From the NCBI RefSeq assembly GCF_000716535.1, contig NZ_JNWV01000050.1, positions 1 to 64,000 on the forward strand: a stretch of DNA of 64,000 bases. The letters are read 5' to 3'. The position numbers and the translations under genes were made by a program. Below are positions 1 to 9,152 of the stretch, one piece after another (the stretch's first letter is position 1; each line of letters opens with the position of its first letter). The stretch is from Streptomyces flaveolus (GTDB lineage: Bacteria > Actinomycetota > Actinomycetes > Streptomycetales > Streptomycetaceae). The notes beneath the pieces were generated by a model. It was not told the origin of the DNA, made no database searches, and saw only the letters and a list, made by a program, of their open reading frames with translations.

Positions 1-1
1 G

Positions 2-574
<573 letters not shown>

Positions 575-581
575 CGCGGGC

Positions 582-620
582 CCGGGTGGGGCGGTGCGGC
601 GTTTCCACCGTCCCACCCGG
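582..620 (+). terminator. Long hairpin between treS and mak
   Basis: Arms at 582-596 and 606-620 form a 15-bp stem (CCGGGTGGG at the base) with one G-U pair and a 9-base loop. No T-run follows, as is usual for Streptomyces terminators. It lies inside an otherwise co-directional glucan operon, so it may cut the level of mak-glgB transcription relative to treS, or stabilise the treS 3' end. Confidence 0.6.
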
Positions 621-671
621 GGCACGCATCAGTAACACCCCGACGCCCCCCGGGGAAAGGACGTGACGCCC

Positions 672-2066
672 ATGGCGGAAACGGTCACCTCTTCCGGCAC
701 CACCGGTTCCCTCCTGGCCTCGCTCGACCCCGTGCTGCGCACCTGGCTGCCCCGGCAGCGCTGGTTCGCGGGCAAGGGGCGCCCGGTCACCGGGTTCACC
801 CCCGTGTCCGTCACCGAACTGCTGCCGCCCGACGGCCGGCTGGGCCTCTACCACCTGCTGGTGCGGGTCCACCAGCCCGCCGTGCCCGGCGCCCCGCCGC
901 ACCCCGGCGACTGCTACCAGCTCCTCATAGGCGTGCGCGAGGCGCTGCCCCCCCGGCTGGCGCCCGCGCTGATCGGACATGTGACGGAGGGCCCGCTCGC
1001 CGGACGCACGGTGTACGAGGCCCTGTACGACACCCGGCCCGCCGAGGTGCTCCTGGAGGCCCTGCGCACCCAGGCCCGCATCGGCGGGCTGCGCTTCGAG
1101 CGGGACCCGGCGCAGGAGATCCGGCCCGGCCTCGTGGCCCGGCTGATGACCGCCGAACAGTCCAACTCGTCGGTGGTCTACGGAGATACGTTCATCCTGA
1201 AGCTGTTGCGCCGGGTGGTGCCCGGCGTCAACCCCGACCTGGAGCTCCCCCTCGCCCTGGCCCGCGAGGGCTGTCCCCGGGTGCCGGCGCCGACGGCCTG
1301 GCTGCACGCCGACGTGGCGGCGGACACCTACGTCCTGGCCGTGCTCCAGCCGTTCGTGAGCGGCGCGGCCGACGGCTGGGAGCTGGCGCTGCGCGAACTG
1401 GCCAAGGGCGAGGACTTCGCCGCCGAGGCCCGCGCGCTGGGCCGGGCCACCGCCGAGGTGCACACCGCGCTCGCCCGGGCCCTGCCGACGGTCACCCTCG
1501 GCCACGCCCAGCTGGAGTCGCTGGTCGACGGCATGACCGAGCGGCTGGCGGCGGCCGTGCAGGCGGTGCCGGCACTGCGGCCGTACGAGCGCGGGCTGCG
1601 CTCGGCGTACGAGGCGCTCGGCACGCTCGCCGCCGAGGGCCGCACCTGGACCGCCCAGCGCGTCCACGGCGATCTGCACCTCGGCCAGTGCCTGCGCTCG
1701 CCGTCCGGCGCGTGGTCGCTGATCGACTTCGAGGGCGAGCCGGCCCGGCCGCTGGCCGAGCGGCGCATGCCGCAGCCGCCGGTGCGGGACATCGCGGGGA
1801 TGCTCCGCTCCTTCGACTACGCGGCCCACTCGGCGACCCCGCCCGCCCCGGACTGGGCGCACACCTGCCGGGCCGCCTACTGCTCCGGGTACGCGGAGGT
1901 GGCCGGCCGCGATCCGCGTACCGACCCGGTGCTGCTGCGGGCCTACGAGACCGACAAGGCGGTCTACGAGGTCGTCTACGAGGCCCGGCACCGGCCCGAC
2001 TGGCTCCCCGTACCGCTGAGCGCGGTGCGCCGCCTCGCCCTGCCCGACCAGGAGGCTCGTCCGTGA
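672..2066 (+). CDS. mak: Maltokinase (Mak/Pep2)
   Basis: ATP-dependent kinase that makes maltose 1-phosphate from the maltose supplied by TreS; maltose 1-phosphate is the donor for GlgE in alpha-glucan synthesis. 464 residues, the usual size. The aminoglycoside-phosphotransferase-like fold is visible: N-terminal [14 protein letters not shown], the catalytic loop HGDLHLGQ near residue 332, and the metal-binding IDFEGEP that follows; the C-terminal [18 protein letters not shown] is typical of actinobacterial maltokinases. The ATG at 672 is preferred because GGGGAAAGGA ends 10 bases upstream; a GTG at 663 in the same frame has only 2 bases to that site. The stop overlaps the glgB start by 4 bases (GTGA), so the two are translationally coupled. 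Confidence 0.95.
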   Translation: MAETVTSSGTTGSLLASLDPVLRTWLPRQRWFAGKGRPVTGFTPVSVTELLPPDGRLGLYHLLVRVHQPAVPGAPPHPGDCYQLLIGVREALPPRLAPALIGHVTEGPLAGRTVYEALYDTRPAEVLLEALRTQARIGGLRFERDPAQEIRPGLVARLMTAEQSNSSVVYGDTFILKLLRRVVPGVNPDLELPLALAREGCPRVPAPTAWLHADVAADTYVLAVLQPFVSGAADGWELALRELAKGEDFAAEARALGRATAEVHTALARALPTVTLGHAQLESLVDGMTERLAAAVQAVPALRPYERGLRSAYEALGTLAAEGRTWTAQRVHGDLHLGQCLRSPSGAWSLIDFEGEPARPLAERRMPQPPVRDIAGMLRSFDYAAHSATPPAPDWAHTCRAAYCSGYAEVAGRDPRTDPVLLRAYETDKAVYEVVYEARHRPDWLPVPLSAVRRLALPDQEARP

Positions 2067-4444
2067 CCCCCAAGGGACACAAGGAATCCAAGGCCAAGAA
2101 GGAATCCGCGGCCAGGAAGAAGACCGCCGCCCGGAAGCCGCCGGCGCAGGAGGTCCCCGCGCAGGCGCCGCCGCCCGCCGTGGACACCCCGCCGCCGGCG
2201 CCGGTGCCCGCCGTGGCGGTTCCCCCGCAGGCAGCGGCGCCCCGTGCCGAGGTCGCCGTGTCCCCGGCCGTCGACGCCGGCGACCGCGAACGGCTGCTGC
2301 ACGGCACCCACCACGATCCGCACTCCGTGCTGGGCGCGCACCCGGTGCCGGGCGGGGTCGCCTTCCGGGCGTTCCGCCCGTACGCGCGGGCGGTCACCGT
2401 GGTCTCGGGCGAGCTGCGGGCGGAGCTGCACGACGACGGCGACGGCTTCTTCTCCGGCCTGCTCCCGCTCACCGAGGTCCCCGTCTACCGGCTGCTGGTG
2501 ACGTACGACGGCACGGTGCACGAGACCGAGGACGCCTACCGCTTCCTGCCCACGCTCGGCGAGCTGGACCTGCACCTGATCGGCGAGGGCCGGCACGAGC
2601 AGCTCTGGCAGGCGCTGGGCGCGCACGTCACGACCCACCAGGGCGTCACCGGCACCCGGTTCGCGGTGTGGGCGCCGAACGCGCGGGGCGTGCGGGTCAC
2701 CGGCGGGTTCAACTTCTGGGACGGCACCGGTTTCCCGATGCGTTCGCTCGGCGGCACCGGGGTCTGGGAGCTGTTCGTGCCGGGGATAGGTGAGGGCGAG
2801 CTGTACAAGTTCGAGATCACCCGCCCGGACGGCTCGCGCACCCAGCGGGCCGACCCGCTGGCCCGCCGTACCGAGGTCCCGCCCGCGACCTCCTCGATCG
2901 TGCACGCCTCGCACCACGAGTGGGGCGACGACGAGTGGCTGGCGCACCGGGCGGACACCCCGGTGCACGCGGCTCCCTTCTCGGTCTACGAGGTGCACCT
3001 GCCGTCCTGGCGCCCCGGACTGACCTACCGCCAGCTCGCCGAGCAACTCCCGGCCTATGTGAAGGAGTTGGGCTTCACCCACGTCGAGCTGATGCCGGTC
3101 GCCGAGCATCCCTTCGGCGGCTCCTGGGGCTACCAGGTCACCGGCTTCTACGCCCCGACGGCCCGGCTCGGCACCCCCGACGACTTCAAGTACCTGGTGG
3201 ACAAGCTGCACCAGGCCGGCATCGGGGTGCTGATGGACTGGGTGCCGGCGCACTTCCCGCGCGACGACTGGGCGCTCGCGGAGTTCGACGGGCGGCCGCT
3301 GTACGAGCACCACGATCCGCTGCGGGCCGCCCATCCCGACTGGGGCACGCTGGAGTTCGACTTCGGCCGGCGCGAGGTGCGCAACTTCCTCGTCGCGAAC
3401 GCGGTGTACTGGTGCGAGGAGTTCCACATCGACGGGCTGCGCGTGGACGCGGTCGCCTCGATGCTCTACCTGGACTACTCGCGCGAGCCGGGCCAGTGGA
3501 CGCCGAACGAGCACGGCGGCCGGGAGAACCTGGACGCGGTGGCCTTCCTCCAGGAGATGAACGCCACCGTGTACCGGCGCTGCCCGGGCGTGGTGACCGT
3601 CGCCGAGGAGTCCACGGCCTGGGACGGCGTGACCCGGCCGACCCACCACAGGGGTCCGAGCGGCTTCGGCGGGCTCGGCTTCGGCCTGAAGTGGAACATG
3701 GGCTGGATGCACGACTCGCTCCAGTACATGAGCCACGACCCCGTGCACCGCAAGTACCACCACCACGAGATGACGTTCTCGATGGTGTACGCGTACAGCG
3801 AGAACTACGTCCTGCCCATCTCCCACGACGAGGTGGTCCACGGCAAGCGGTCCCTGGTGTCGAAGATGCCCGGCGACTGGTGGCAGCAGCGCGCCGGCCT
3901 CCGCGCCTACCTGGCCTTCATGTGGGCCCACCCGGGCAAGCAACTCCTCTTCATGGGGCAGGAGTTCGCCCAGGGCGCCGAGTGGTCCGAGGCGCACGGC
4001 CCCGACTGGTGGCTGCTCGACCCCGCGTACGGGGCGGAGGCGGACCACCGGGGCGTGCGGGACCTCGTCCGGGATCTGAACGCGGTGTACCGGGCGACCC
4101 CGGCGCTGTGGCAGCGGGACACCGACCCGGCGGGCTTCGAGTGGATCACCGGGGACGCCGCGGACGACAACGTCTTCGCGTTCCTGCGCCACGACGCCGA
4201 GGGCACCCCGCTGCTCGCGGTCTCCCACCTCGCTCCGGTGGTCCGCCCCGACTACCGCCTCGGGGTGCCGGAGGAGGTGCCGGCCTGGGTGGAGGTCCTC
4301 AACACCGACGCGGCCGGCTACGGCGGCGGCGACGTCACCCACCCCGACGTCGTCAAGCCCGAGCCCCAGCCCTGGCACGGCCGCCCGGCGAGCATCCGGC
4401 TGACCCTGCCCCCGCTGGCGACGGTGTGGTTGCGCCCGGCCTGA
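2063..4444 (+). CDS. glgB: 1,4-alpha-glucan branching enzyme
   Basis: GH13 enzyme that cuts alpha-1,4 chains and rejoins them as alpha-1,6 branches; final step of the TreS-Mak-GlgE glucan route. 793 residues. The first ~70 residues are a Lys/Ala/Pro-rich extension that looks unstructured. Then come the N-terminal CBM48-like modules ([25 protein letters not shown] in part) and the catalytic barrel: nucleophile Asp462 in [10 protein letters not shown], acid/base Glu515 in [10 protein letters not shown], and Asp589 in [12 protein letters not shown]. The GTG start at 2063 overlaps the mak stop and has GGAGG eight bases upstream. In S. coelicolor one of two glgB copies sits at this position. Confidence 0.96.
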   Translation: MTPKGHKESKAKKESAARKKTAARKPPAQEVPAQAPPPAVDTPPPAPVPAVAVPPQAAAPRAEVAVSPAVDAGDRERLLHGTHHDPHSVLGAHPVPGGVAFRAFRPYARAVTVVSGELRAELHDDGDGFFSGLLPLTEVPVYRLLVTYDGTVHETEDAYRFLPTLGELDLHLIGEGRHEQLWQALGAHVTTHQGVTGTRFAVWAPNARGVRVTGGFNFWDGTGFPMRSLGGTGVWELFVPGIGEGELYKFEITRPDGSRTQRADPLARRTEVPPATSSIVHASHHEWGDDEWLAHRADTPVHAAPFSVYEVHLPSWRPGLTYRQLAEQLPAYVKELGFTHVELMPVAEHPFGGSWGYQVTGFYAPTARLGTPDDFKYLVDKLHQAGIGVLMDWVPAHFPRDDWALAEFDGRPLYEHHDPLRAAHPDWGTLEFDFGRREVRNFLVANAVYWCEEFHIDGLRVDAVASMLYLDYSREPGQWTPNEHGGRENLDAVAFLQEMNATVYRRCPGVVTVAEESTAWDGVTRPTHHRGPSGFGGLGFGLKWNMGWMHDSLQYMSHDPVHRKYHHHEMTFSMVYAYSENYVLPISHDEVVHGKRSLVSKMPGDWWQQRAGLRAYLAFMWAHPGKQLLFMGQEFAQGAEWSEAHGPDWWLLDPAYGAEADHRGVRDLVRDLNAVYRATPALWQRDTDPAGFEWITGDAADDNVFAFLRHDAEGTPLLAVSHLAPVVRPDYRLGVPEEVPAWVEVLNTDAAGYGGGDVTHPDVVKPEPQPWHGRPASIRLTLPPLATVWLRPA

Positions 4445-4455
4445 CCCGGCCTTTG

Positions 4456-4504
4456 CCCTCCGCCCCGCCCCGCGCCTACGCTCGGCGCCCGGTGGGGCGG
4501 AGGG
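4456..4504. terminator. GC-rich dyad after glgB that overlaps the next gene's ribosome site
   Basis: CCCTCCGCCCC (4456-4466) pairs with GGGGCGGAGGG (4494-4504) across a 27-base loop. It can end glgB transcription, and its right arm runs into the GGGGGAGGA ribosome site used by the lipoprotein gene starting at 4512. Confidence 0.5.
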
Positions 4505-4511
4505 GGAGGAC

Positions 4512-5003
4512 ATGCGGCGGGTCGTGGTGGCTCTGGGCACGGTGGCGGCCCTGACGGGCTGTGCTCAGGGCAGGGCGTGCACCCAGGCGGACATGGAGTC
4601 GGGCGTCGCCGTGCTGTGGCGGCCCGCGGACTTCGGCGAGCAGCGGGACGCGGTGACGGTACGGCTGTGCGTGGACGGCACGTGCGAGCAGCGGGCGTCC
4701 GGCGACCCCGGGGACCCGCTCGCCACGGTGTCGGTGCGGCTGCCGGACGACATCGGCGCGGGCCCGGTGCCGGTGCGGCTCACGGTGACGTCCAGGAAGG
4801 ACGGCCGGGTCGTCGTCCGGGACAGCGCGCGGGCGCGGCTGGGCGAGCGGCACCCGAACGGCCGCTCCTGCCCGCCCACGGCGTGGACGGCGGCCTTCCG
4901 AGCGCATCCCGAGAAGGGGCTGACGTCGGCCGGGGACATGGACCTGCGGAAGACGCCCGGCACCGCGGAGGAACGGCACGCAAGCGACCCGTCCGGCTCG
5001 TGA
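4512..5003 (+). CDS. Putative secreted lipoprotein of unknown function
   Basis: 163 residues. A short signal peptide ends in a lipobox, LTGC with Cys17 as the lipidated residue, so the protein is probably anchored on the outer face of the membrane. The mature part has four further cysteines (CTQ, LCVDGTCEQ, RSCPP) that could form disulfides, and a beta-rich middle (AVTVRLCVDG, VRLTVTSRKDG) but no domain I recognise. The ATG is 5 bases after GGGGGAGGA. It is the last co-directional gene before the convergent helD, with a terminator hairpin between. Function unknown. Confidence 0.7.
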   Translation: MRRVVVALGTVAALTGCAQGRACTQADMESGVAVLWRPADFGEQRDAVTVRLCVDGTCEQRASGDPGDPLATVSVRLPDDIGAGPVPVRLTVTSRKDGRVVVRDSARARLGERHPNGRSCPPTAWTAAFRAHPEKGLTSAGDMDLRKTPGTAEERHASDPSGS

Positions 5004-5026
5004 GGAAAGGCGTTCGGGGGGAGCGG

Positions 5027-5053
5027 GGGCCCGGCGGCTGCCGCCCCGGGCCC
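5027..5053. terminator. Bidirectional terminator between lipoprotein gene and helD
   Basis: GGGCCCGG (5027-5034) and CCGGGCCC (5046-5053) form a GC stem with an inner CGGC/GCCG extension, placed between two convergent genes. Confidence 0.6.
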
Positions 5054-5068
5054 TCGCCGTCCCCAGCG

Positions 5069-7330
5069 TCATTCCGTGTCGGCCAGCCCCGCCGGCAGCG
5101 GCCCCGTGTGCAGCACGCCGAGCCGCTGGGTGGCCCGGGTCAGGGCGACGTACAGGTCGCTCGTGCCGTAGGCGCCCGGCTCCACCACCAGGACGGAGTC
5201 GAATTCGAGGCCCTTGGACTGCCGGGGGTCGAGCAGGACGACCGTCCGCGTCAGGTCGGGCTCGGCGCCGGCCGTGACGCCGTCCAGGCGGGCGGCCAGG
5301 GCGCGGTGCAGGTCGCGCGGGGCGATCACCGCGAGCCGGCCCTCCGCCGGGGTGAGCTCGGCGACCGCCTTGGCGACCGCGCCGGGCAGGTCGTCGGTCA
5401 CCCGCCGCACCCAGGGGCGTTCGCCGGTGGAGCGGACGGAGCTCGGCGGTTCGAAGTCCGGGTCCTCGGCGCGGACCACGGCGGCCGCCAGGTCCATGAT
5501 CTCCGCGGGGGTGCGGTAGTTGACGCCGAGGCGGGTGTGCTCCCAGCGGTCCTCGACGTAGGGCGTGAGGATGTCCGCCCAGGAGCCGACGCCGGCCGCC
5601 TCGGCCGTCTGGGCGGGGTCGCCGACCAGGGTCATCGAGCGGGTCGGGCTGCGCCGCATCAGCAGCCGCCAGGCCATCGGCGACAGCTCCTGCGCCTCGT
5701 CCACGATGATGTGCCCGAACGCCCAGGTGCGGTCGGCGGCGGCCCGCTCGGCGGCGCTGCGGTGGTCGGCCTCCTCGTGCCGCTCGGCGAACCGCTCGGC
5801 GTCGATGATGTCGTGCGCGGACAGCACCTCGGAGGCCTCCGGGTCGTCGTCCTCCTTGTCCTCGAACTCGTAGGTCCGGGAGGCGTAGGAGACGTCCAGG
5901 ACGCCCTGGGCGTAGGCCACCTGCGTCTCGCGTTCGCGTTCGGCGCGGGCGCGTGCCACCCGGTCGTCCTCGCCGAGGAGTTCGGCCGCCTCGTCCAGCA
6001 GCGGGACGTCGGCGACGGTCCAGGCGCGGGTCACCGGGCGGCGGATCGCGTCGGCGTCCTCCTTCGGCAGGTAGCCGTCGGGCTCGGCGAGGAAGTCGGC
6101 GACCAGCCGCCGCGGGGTGATCCGGGGCCACAGCCGGTCGATGGCGTCCCAGACCTCGGGGTTCTCGGCGAGTTCGTCGCGGATCTGGGTGATGTCGGCG
6201 GGGTCGAGCAGGCTGCTGCCGTCGTAGGGGTCGGTGCCCACGCGCTCGGCGTACAGCTCGGTGAGCGTGTTGAGGATGTGCCCCTCGAAGTACTCGCGGG
6301 CGGCGTTGTGGGGCAGCTTGGCGGCGCGGGTGCGCTCGCGGGCGACGTTCACCAGGCCGTCGTCCAGCATGAGCACCTCGCGGTCGTGCTCGATCGCGAT
6401 GACCGGGTCGGGCAGGGCCTGCCGGTCGCGTACGACGGCGGCGAGCACGTCGGCCATGCCGGCGCGGCCCTTGACGGCGGCGGCCTCGGGGGTGTCGGCG
6501 GCGGTGGCCTTCACGCCGGGGAACAGCTCGCCGACCGTGGCCAGCAGCACCCCGGTCTCGCCGAGGGAGGGCAGCACCTCGCCGATGTAGCCGAGGAAGG
6601 CCGGGTTCGGGCCGACGATGAGGACCGCGCGGCGGGCCAGCAGTTCGCGGTACTCGTACAGCAGATAGGCCGCGCGGTGCAGGGCGACCGCGGTCTTGCC
6701 GGTGCCGGGGCCGCCCTCCACGACCAGCACGCCCCGGTGCGGCGCCCGGATGATGCGGTCCTGGTCGGCCTGGATGGTCTGCACGATGTCGCTCATCCGG
6801 CCGGTGCGGGCGGAATTCAGCGCGGCCAGCAGGACGGCGTCGCCGCTCGGGTCCTCGTGCCCGGTGCGGGTGGCGTCGCCGAGGTCGAGGATCTCGTCGT
6901 GCAGGGAGGTGACCGTACGGCCCTCGGAGGCGATGTGCCGGCGGCGGCGCAGGCCCATCGGGGTGTGGCCGGTGGCCAGGTAGAAGGGACGGGCGACGTC
7001 GGCCCGCCAGTCGACGAGGACCGGCGTGCGCTCGGCGTCGTCCTCGCGCAGCCCGATCCGGCCGATGTGGTGCTTGGTGCCGTCGGTCAGGTCGATCCGG
7101 CCGAAGCAGAGCGAGCCGTCGACGGCGTTCAGCGCGGCGAGCAGCCCCGAGCGCTCGGCGACGAGGATGTCCCGCTCCAGGCGGGCCTGCATGGGCTTGT
7201 CGCCCTGGGCGAGCGCGTCGGCGACGGAGGTCTCGGCCTCGCCGCGCAGCACGTCCACGCGCGCGTACAGTCCGTCGATGAATTCCTGTTCGTGCCGGAT
7301 TTCATCGTCTGGAAAGTCGGTGTTTGACAA
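5069..7330 (-). CDS. helD: HelD-type UvrD/Rep superfamily I ATPase (RNA polymerase recycling factor)
   Basis: HelD proteins bind RNA polymerase and release it from stalled complexes using ATP; some actinobacterial members also protect against rifampicin. 753 residues. Seen: an N-terminal coiled region (EIRHEQEFIDGLYARVD...), Walker A GGPGTGKTAVAL near residue 206, Walker B-like IIVDEAQELSPMAW, motif IV region GVNYRTPAEIM, and motif VI region DLYVALTRATQRLGVL. The start is TTG at 7330 with GGGAG six bases upstream; no ATG or GTG gives a better full-length N terminus. I see no rifampicin-associated element upstream, so this is the housekeeping HelD type by inference. The first codons overlap the -35 box of a divergent small-RNA promoter. 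Confidence 0.93.
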   Translation of the reverse strand: MSNTDFPDDEIRHEQEFIDGLYARVDVLRGEAETSVADALAQGDKPMQARLERDILVAERSGLLAALNAVDGSLCFGRIDLTDGTKHHIGRIGLREDDAERTPVLVDWRADVARPFYLATGHTPMGLRRRRHIASEGRTVTSLHDEILDLGDATRTGHEDPSGDAVLLAALNSARTGRMSDIVQTIQADQDRIIRAPHRGVLVVEGGPGTGKTAVALHRAAYLLYEYRELLARRAVLIVGPNPAFLGYIGEVLPSLGETGVLLATVGELFPGVKATAADTPEAAAVKGRAGMADVLAAVVRDRQALPDPVIAIEHDREVLMLDDGLVNVARERTRAAKLPHNAAREYFEGHILNTLTELYAERVGTDPYDGSSLLDPADITQIRDELAENPEVWDAIDRLWPRITPRRLVADFLAEPDGYLPKEDADAIRRPVTRAWTVADVPLLDEAAELLGEDDRVARARAERERETQVAYAQGVLDVSYASRTYEFEDKEDDDPEASEVLSAHDIIDAERFAERHEEADHRSAAERAAADRTWAFGHIIVDEAQELSPMAWRLLMRRSPTRSMTLVGDPAQTAEAAGVGSWADILTPYVEDRWEHTRLGVNYRTPAEIMDLAAAVVRAEDPDFEPPSSVRSTGERPWVRRVTDDLPGAVAKAVAELTPAEGRLAVIAPRDLHRALAARLDGVTAGAEPDLTRTVVLLDPRQSKGLEFDSVLVVEPGAYGTSDLYVALTRATQRLGVLHTGPLPAGLADTE

Positions 7331-7353
7331 TTCCGCTCCCGCCCGGATATACT
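7324..7353 (+). promoter_or_regulatory. Near-consensus housekeeping promoter, divergent from helD
   Basis: TTGACA at 7324-7329, an 18-base spacer and TATACT at 7348-7353, an unusually good sigma-70-type (HrdB-like) match for a Streptomyces. The predicted start is near 7360. The -35 box lies within the first two codons of helD on the other strand. Confidence 0.75.
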
Positions 7354-7359
7354 GTGCTC

Positions 7360-7453
7360 AGTAAATTACTTCGTGACCCCTCCGAAATGAAGTCACGAAT
7401 CATTGAATATACGCACAGCAATCCCCCGAGCGCAATTGCTCAGGGGATTTTTT
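7360..7453 (+). ncRNA. Candidate small RNA of about 95 nt
   Basis: Bounded by the consensus promoter at 7324-7353 and a textbook terminator ending in T6. No open reading frame of note lies within it. It folds into two hairpins. The first has 8-bp arms TTCGTGAC (7370-7377) and GTCACGAA (7392-7399) with a loop that carries CCCCTCC, complementary to a ribosome-binding site. The second is the terminator. An AT-rich single-stranded link (7400-7419) joins them, in sharp contrast to the GC-rich surroundings. The C-rich loops recall actinobacterial 6C/B11-type RNAs, but there are no six-C runs in both loops, so I do not assign it to that family. Confidence 0.6.
7420..7453 (+). terminator. Rho-independent terminator of the candidate small RNA
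   Basis: Stem AATCCCC...GAGC (7420-7431) with GCTC...GGGGATT (7438-7449), one C-A mismatch and a GCAATT loop, followed directly by six T (7448-7453). The T-run marks plus-strand transcription; the hairpin also lies just past the stop of the minus-strand thioredoxin gene. Confidence 0.8.
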
Positions 7454-7468
7454 GTGGGCGGGGCCGCT

Positions 7469-7801
7469 TTACAGCACGTCGGCCAGCTCCTCCAGGAGGC
7501 GTCGCTTGGGCCGGGCCCCCACCATCGACCGCACGGGCTCACCGCCCTGGAACACCATGAACGTCGGCATCGACAGCACCTTGTACGCGTTCGTGGTCCC
7601 CGGATTGTGGTCCACGTTCAGTTGGACGACCTTGAGCCGCTCCCCCTCCTCCGCGGCGAGGGCGCTCAGCACCGGCGCCATCTGCCGGCACGGCGGACAC
7701 CAGTCCGCCGTGAACTCCACCAGCACCGGTCGGTCCGATGCCAGCACCTCCTTCTCGAAGTCCGCGTCCCCCACCTCGGGCACACCCGCCGCCTTCGTCA
7801 T
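7469..7801 (-). CDS. Thioredoxin
   Basis: 110-residue cytoplasmic thiol-disulfide oxidoreductase. The fold is complete: VLVEFTADWCPPCRQMAPVL with active site Cys35-Pro-Pro-Cys38 (WCPPC instead of the more common WCGPC), the cis-Pro motif SMPTFMVF, and the terminal helix RRLLEELADVL. A Pro-Pro dipeptide usually shifts the redox potential, which may suit a specific partner. The ATG at 7801 overlaps the stop of the upstream merR-type gene by 4 bases, so the pair form an operon controlled from the MerR promoter at 8234-8264. This suggests expression is induced by whatever the MerR protein senses, possibly thiol stress or a toxic compound (inference). Confidence 0.9.
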   Translation of the reverse strand: MTKAAGVPEVGDADFEKEVLASDRPVLVEFTADWCPPCRQMAPVLSALAAEEGERLKVVQLNVDHNPGTTNAYKVLSMPTFMVFQGGEPVRSMVGARPKRRLLEELADVL

Positions 7802-8226
7802 CGCTCCCGCCCTCCCAGTTCGCACAGAGGCTCCGGACCCCCCGGAACCAGCGCGTCGGCGGACAGCTCGTCCCGCGCCCGCTCGGCGCGCGCGAGCTGC
7901 CCCGCGACGGTCTCGCGCACCGCCGTGAGCTGCCCGATGAGCGCGTCCAGCTCGGTCAGCTTGCGCCGGTAGACCACGAGCGAGGCCGGACAGGAGTCGC
8001 CCTCCGGATGCCCGGCCCGCAGGCACTCCACGAACGGCCGCGTCTCCTCCAGGTCGAACCCGAAGTCCTGCAGCGTGCGGATCTGCCGCAGCAGCCTGAG
8101 GTCGTCCTCGTCGTAGGTGCGGTGTCCGTTGCCGTCACGCCGGGCCGGCAGCAGCCCCCGGGCCTCGTAGTACCGCAGGGTGCGTGTCGTGGTCCCGGCC
8201 CGTGCGGCCAGCTCGCCGATGCGCAT
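7798..8226 (-). CDS. MerR-family transcriptional regulator
   Basis: 142 residues. The N-terminal winged helix MRIGELAARAGTTTRTLRYYEARG is classic MerR, followed by the dimerisation helix (VVYRRKLTELDALIGQL...). Two cysteines in the effector region (ECLRAG and DSCPAS) could bind a metal or be oxidised. The ATG at 8226 is chosen since in-frame codons further upstream (to 8259) run into the operator palindrome; there is no ribosome site and the predicted -10 lies 7 bases upstream, so the mRNA is probably leaderless. First gene of a two-gene operon with a thioredoxin, and likely autoregulated through the 19-base-spacer promoter. Confidence 0.88.
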   Translation of the reverse strand: MRIGELAARAGTTTRTLRYYEARGLLPARRDGNGHRTYDEDDLRLLRQIRTLQDFGFDLEETRPFVECLRAGHPEGDSCPASLVVYRRKLTELDALIGQLTAVRETVAGQLARAERARDELSADALVPGGPEPLCELGGRER

Positions 8227-8233
8227 GTCCACG

Positions 8234-8264
8234 ACGGTAGGGGTTGACGTCGGCGTCAAGGCAA
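8234..8264 (-). promoter_or_regulatory. MerR-type promoter with 19-base spacer and palindromic operator
   Basis: On the minus strand: -35-like TTGCCT (8264-8259), 19-base spacer, -10-like TACCGT (8239-8234). The dyad TTGACG-N4-CGTCAA (8244-8259) fills the spacer, exactly where MerR proteins bind to untwist an over-long promoter. Confidence 0.6.
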
Positions 8265-8275
8265 GACCACAGGCC

Positions 8276-9043
8276 CTAGGCGTGCGCCAGACCCGCCGAC
8301 TCCTCCACCTCCATCAGCGAGGCGCTGCGCCGTTCCTCCTCGAACTTCCGGCGTCCGCCGCGCAGCCCGAAGAGCCGCTTGGCCAGGGCGATGTAGAGGA
8401 CGGCGAGGATGTTCAGCACGAGGGTGGTGATCTTCAGCCAGCTGACGTGCTCGGTGAGTTCGTAGATCTCCAGCGGCAGGAAGGCGGCCGTCGCGACCAC
8501 CGTCAGGTACTCCGCCCAGCGTTTGGCGTACCAGAGGCCGACCGCCTCGATCAGCTCGATCAGCGCGTAGGCCAACAGCAGCCCGGCCACCAGCACCAAG
8601 GTGGAGTGCCGGTAACCGAACGCCTTCTGCACGGAGCCGACGACCGGCGAGTGGTCCAGGTCGTAGTGGAAATGCCGGAAGACCGGGCGGAAGACGTCCA
8701 GGTACTCGTCGAACAGGCGGCGCACCGCGTCCTGGCTGTTGCTGAACTTCCACACCGCGACCGCGACCAGCACGATGAACACCCCGCGCACGGCCCGCTC
8801 GACGGCGAGGAAGCGGAGGACGAACAGGTCCCGGAGCACCTTGCCGCGCGGCACCAGCGGCGCGTCGGCGGCCGGTCCCGAGCCGTGCGGCTCGCCGAGC
8901 ACGAAGTCACCGCAGCGCAGGCACCGCCAGACGTCCCCGTGCGCGGTCCGCGCGTGGAGCCGGATCCGCAGCCGGGGGTCGTCGGGCGCGTAGGTCACAT
9001 GGCCCTTGCGCGCGCAGGTCCTGCGGTCCCAGTCGATCTTCAT
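8276..9043 (-). CDS. Multi-pass membrane protein with zinc-ribbon-like N terminus (DUF2127-like)
   Basis: 255 residues. An N-terminal soluble part has CARKGH and WRCLRCGD, a C/H...CxxC set that could bind zinc. Then come four to five hydrophobic segments (GVFIVLVAVAVW, STLVLVAGLLLAYALIELIEAVGL, YLTVVATAAFLPLEIYEL, TTLVLNILAVLYIALA), and a charged cytoplasmic tail. The pattern GLWYAKRWAEYL...PLEIYE matches DUF2127-type proteins as I remember them. The ATG at 9043 has GGAGG 8 bases upstream; a longer in-frame version to 9127 would begin inside a terminator hairpin. Role unknown. Confidence 0.78.
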   Translation of the reverse strand: MKIDWDRRTCARKGHVTYAPDDPRLRIRLHARTAHGDVWRCLRCGDFVLGEPHGSGPAADAPLVPRGKVLRDLFVLRFLAVERAVRGVFIVLVAVAVWKFSNSQDAVRRLFDEYLDVFRPVFRHFHYDLDHSPVVGSVQKAFGYRHSTLVLVAGLLLAYALIELIEAVGLWYAKRWAEYLTVVATAAFLPLEIYELTEHVSWLKITTLVLNILAVLYIALAKRLFGLRGGRRKFEEERRSASLMEVEESAGLAHA

Positions 9044-9098
9044 CCCCCATGCCTCCACACTCGTACCGACGCCACCCGTAGGGACGCCGTACGCGAAC

Positions 9099-9127
9099 GT
9101 GCCGTTCCGGTTGGTCCGGAACGGCAC
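9099..9127 (-). terminator. Terminator hairpin after the MFS transporter
   Basis: Perfect 11-bp arms GTGCCGTTCCG (9099-9109) and CGGAACGGCAC (9117-9127) with a 7-base loop, just beyond the transporter stop at 9153. Confidence 0.65.
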
Positions 9128-9152
9128 GTCGACGGCCGTGCGGAGGAGTCGG

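Noticed and set aside
2920..4554. Long open frames inside glgB on both strands
   Set aside because: They are GC-codon shadows: Arg/Pro/Ala/Gly-rich, no ribosome site and no domain, while the glgB frame carries all catalytic motifs.
5069..7330. Long plus-strand open frame opposite helD
   Set aside because: Its translation is Gly/Val/Arg low-complexity with no motif; helD on the other strand is complete with all helicase motifs.
5069..7380. Rifampicin-associated element or HelR-type drug inducible promoter for helD
   Set aside because: The inverted repeat I associate with that element is not seen upstream of the helD start.
7360..7453. 6C RNA family for the helD-trx RNA
   Set aside because: The loops are C-rich but do not carry the two six-C runs that define that family; left as an unassigned RNA.
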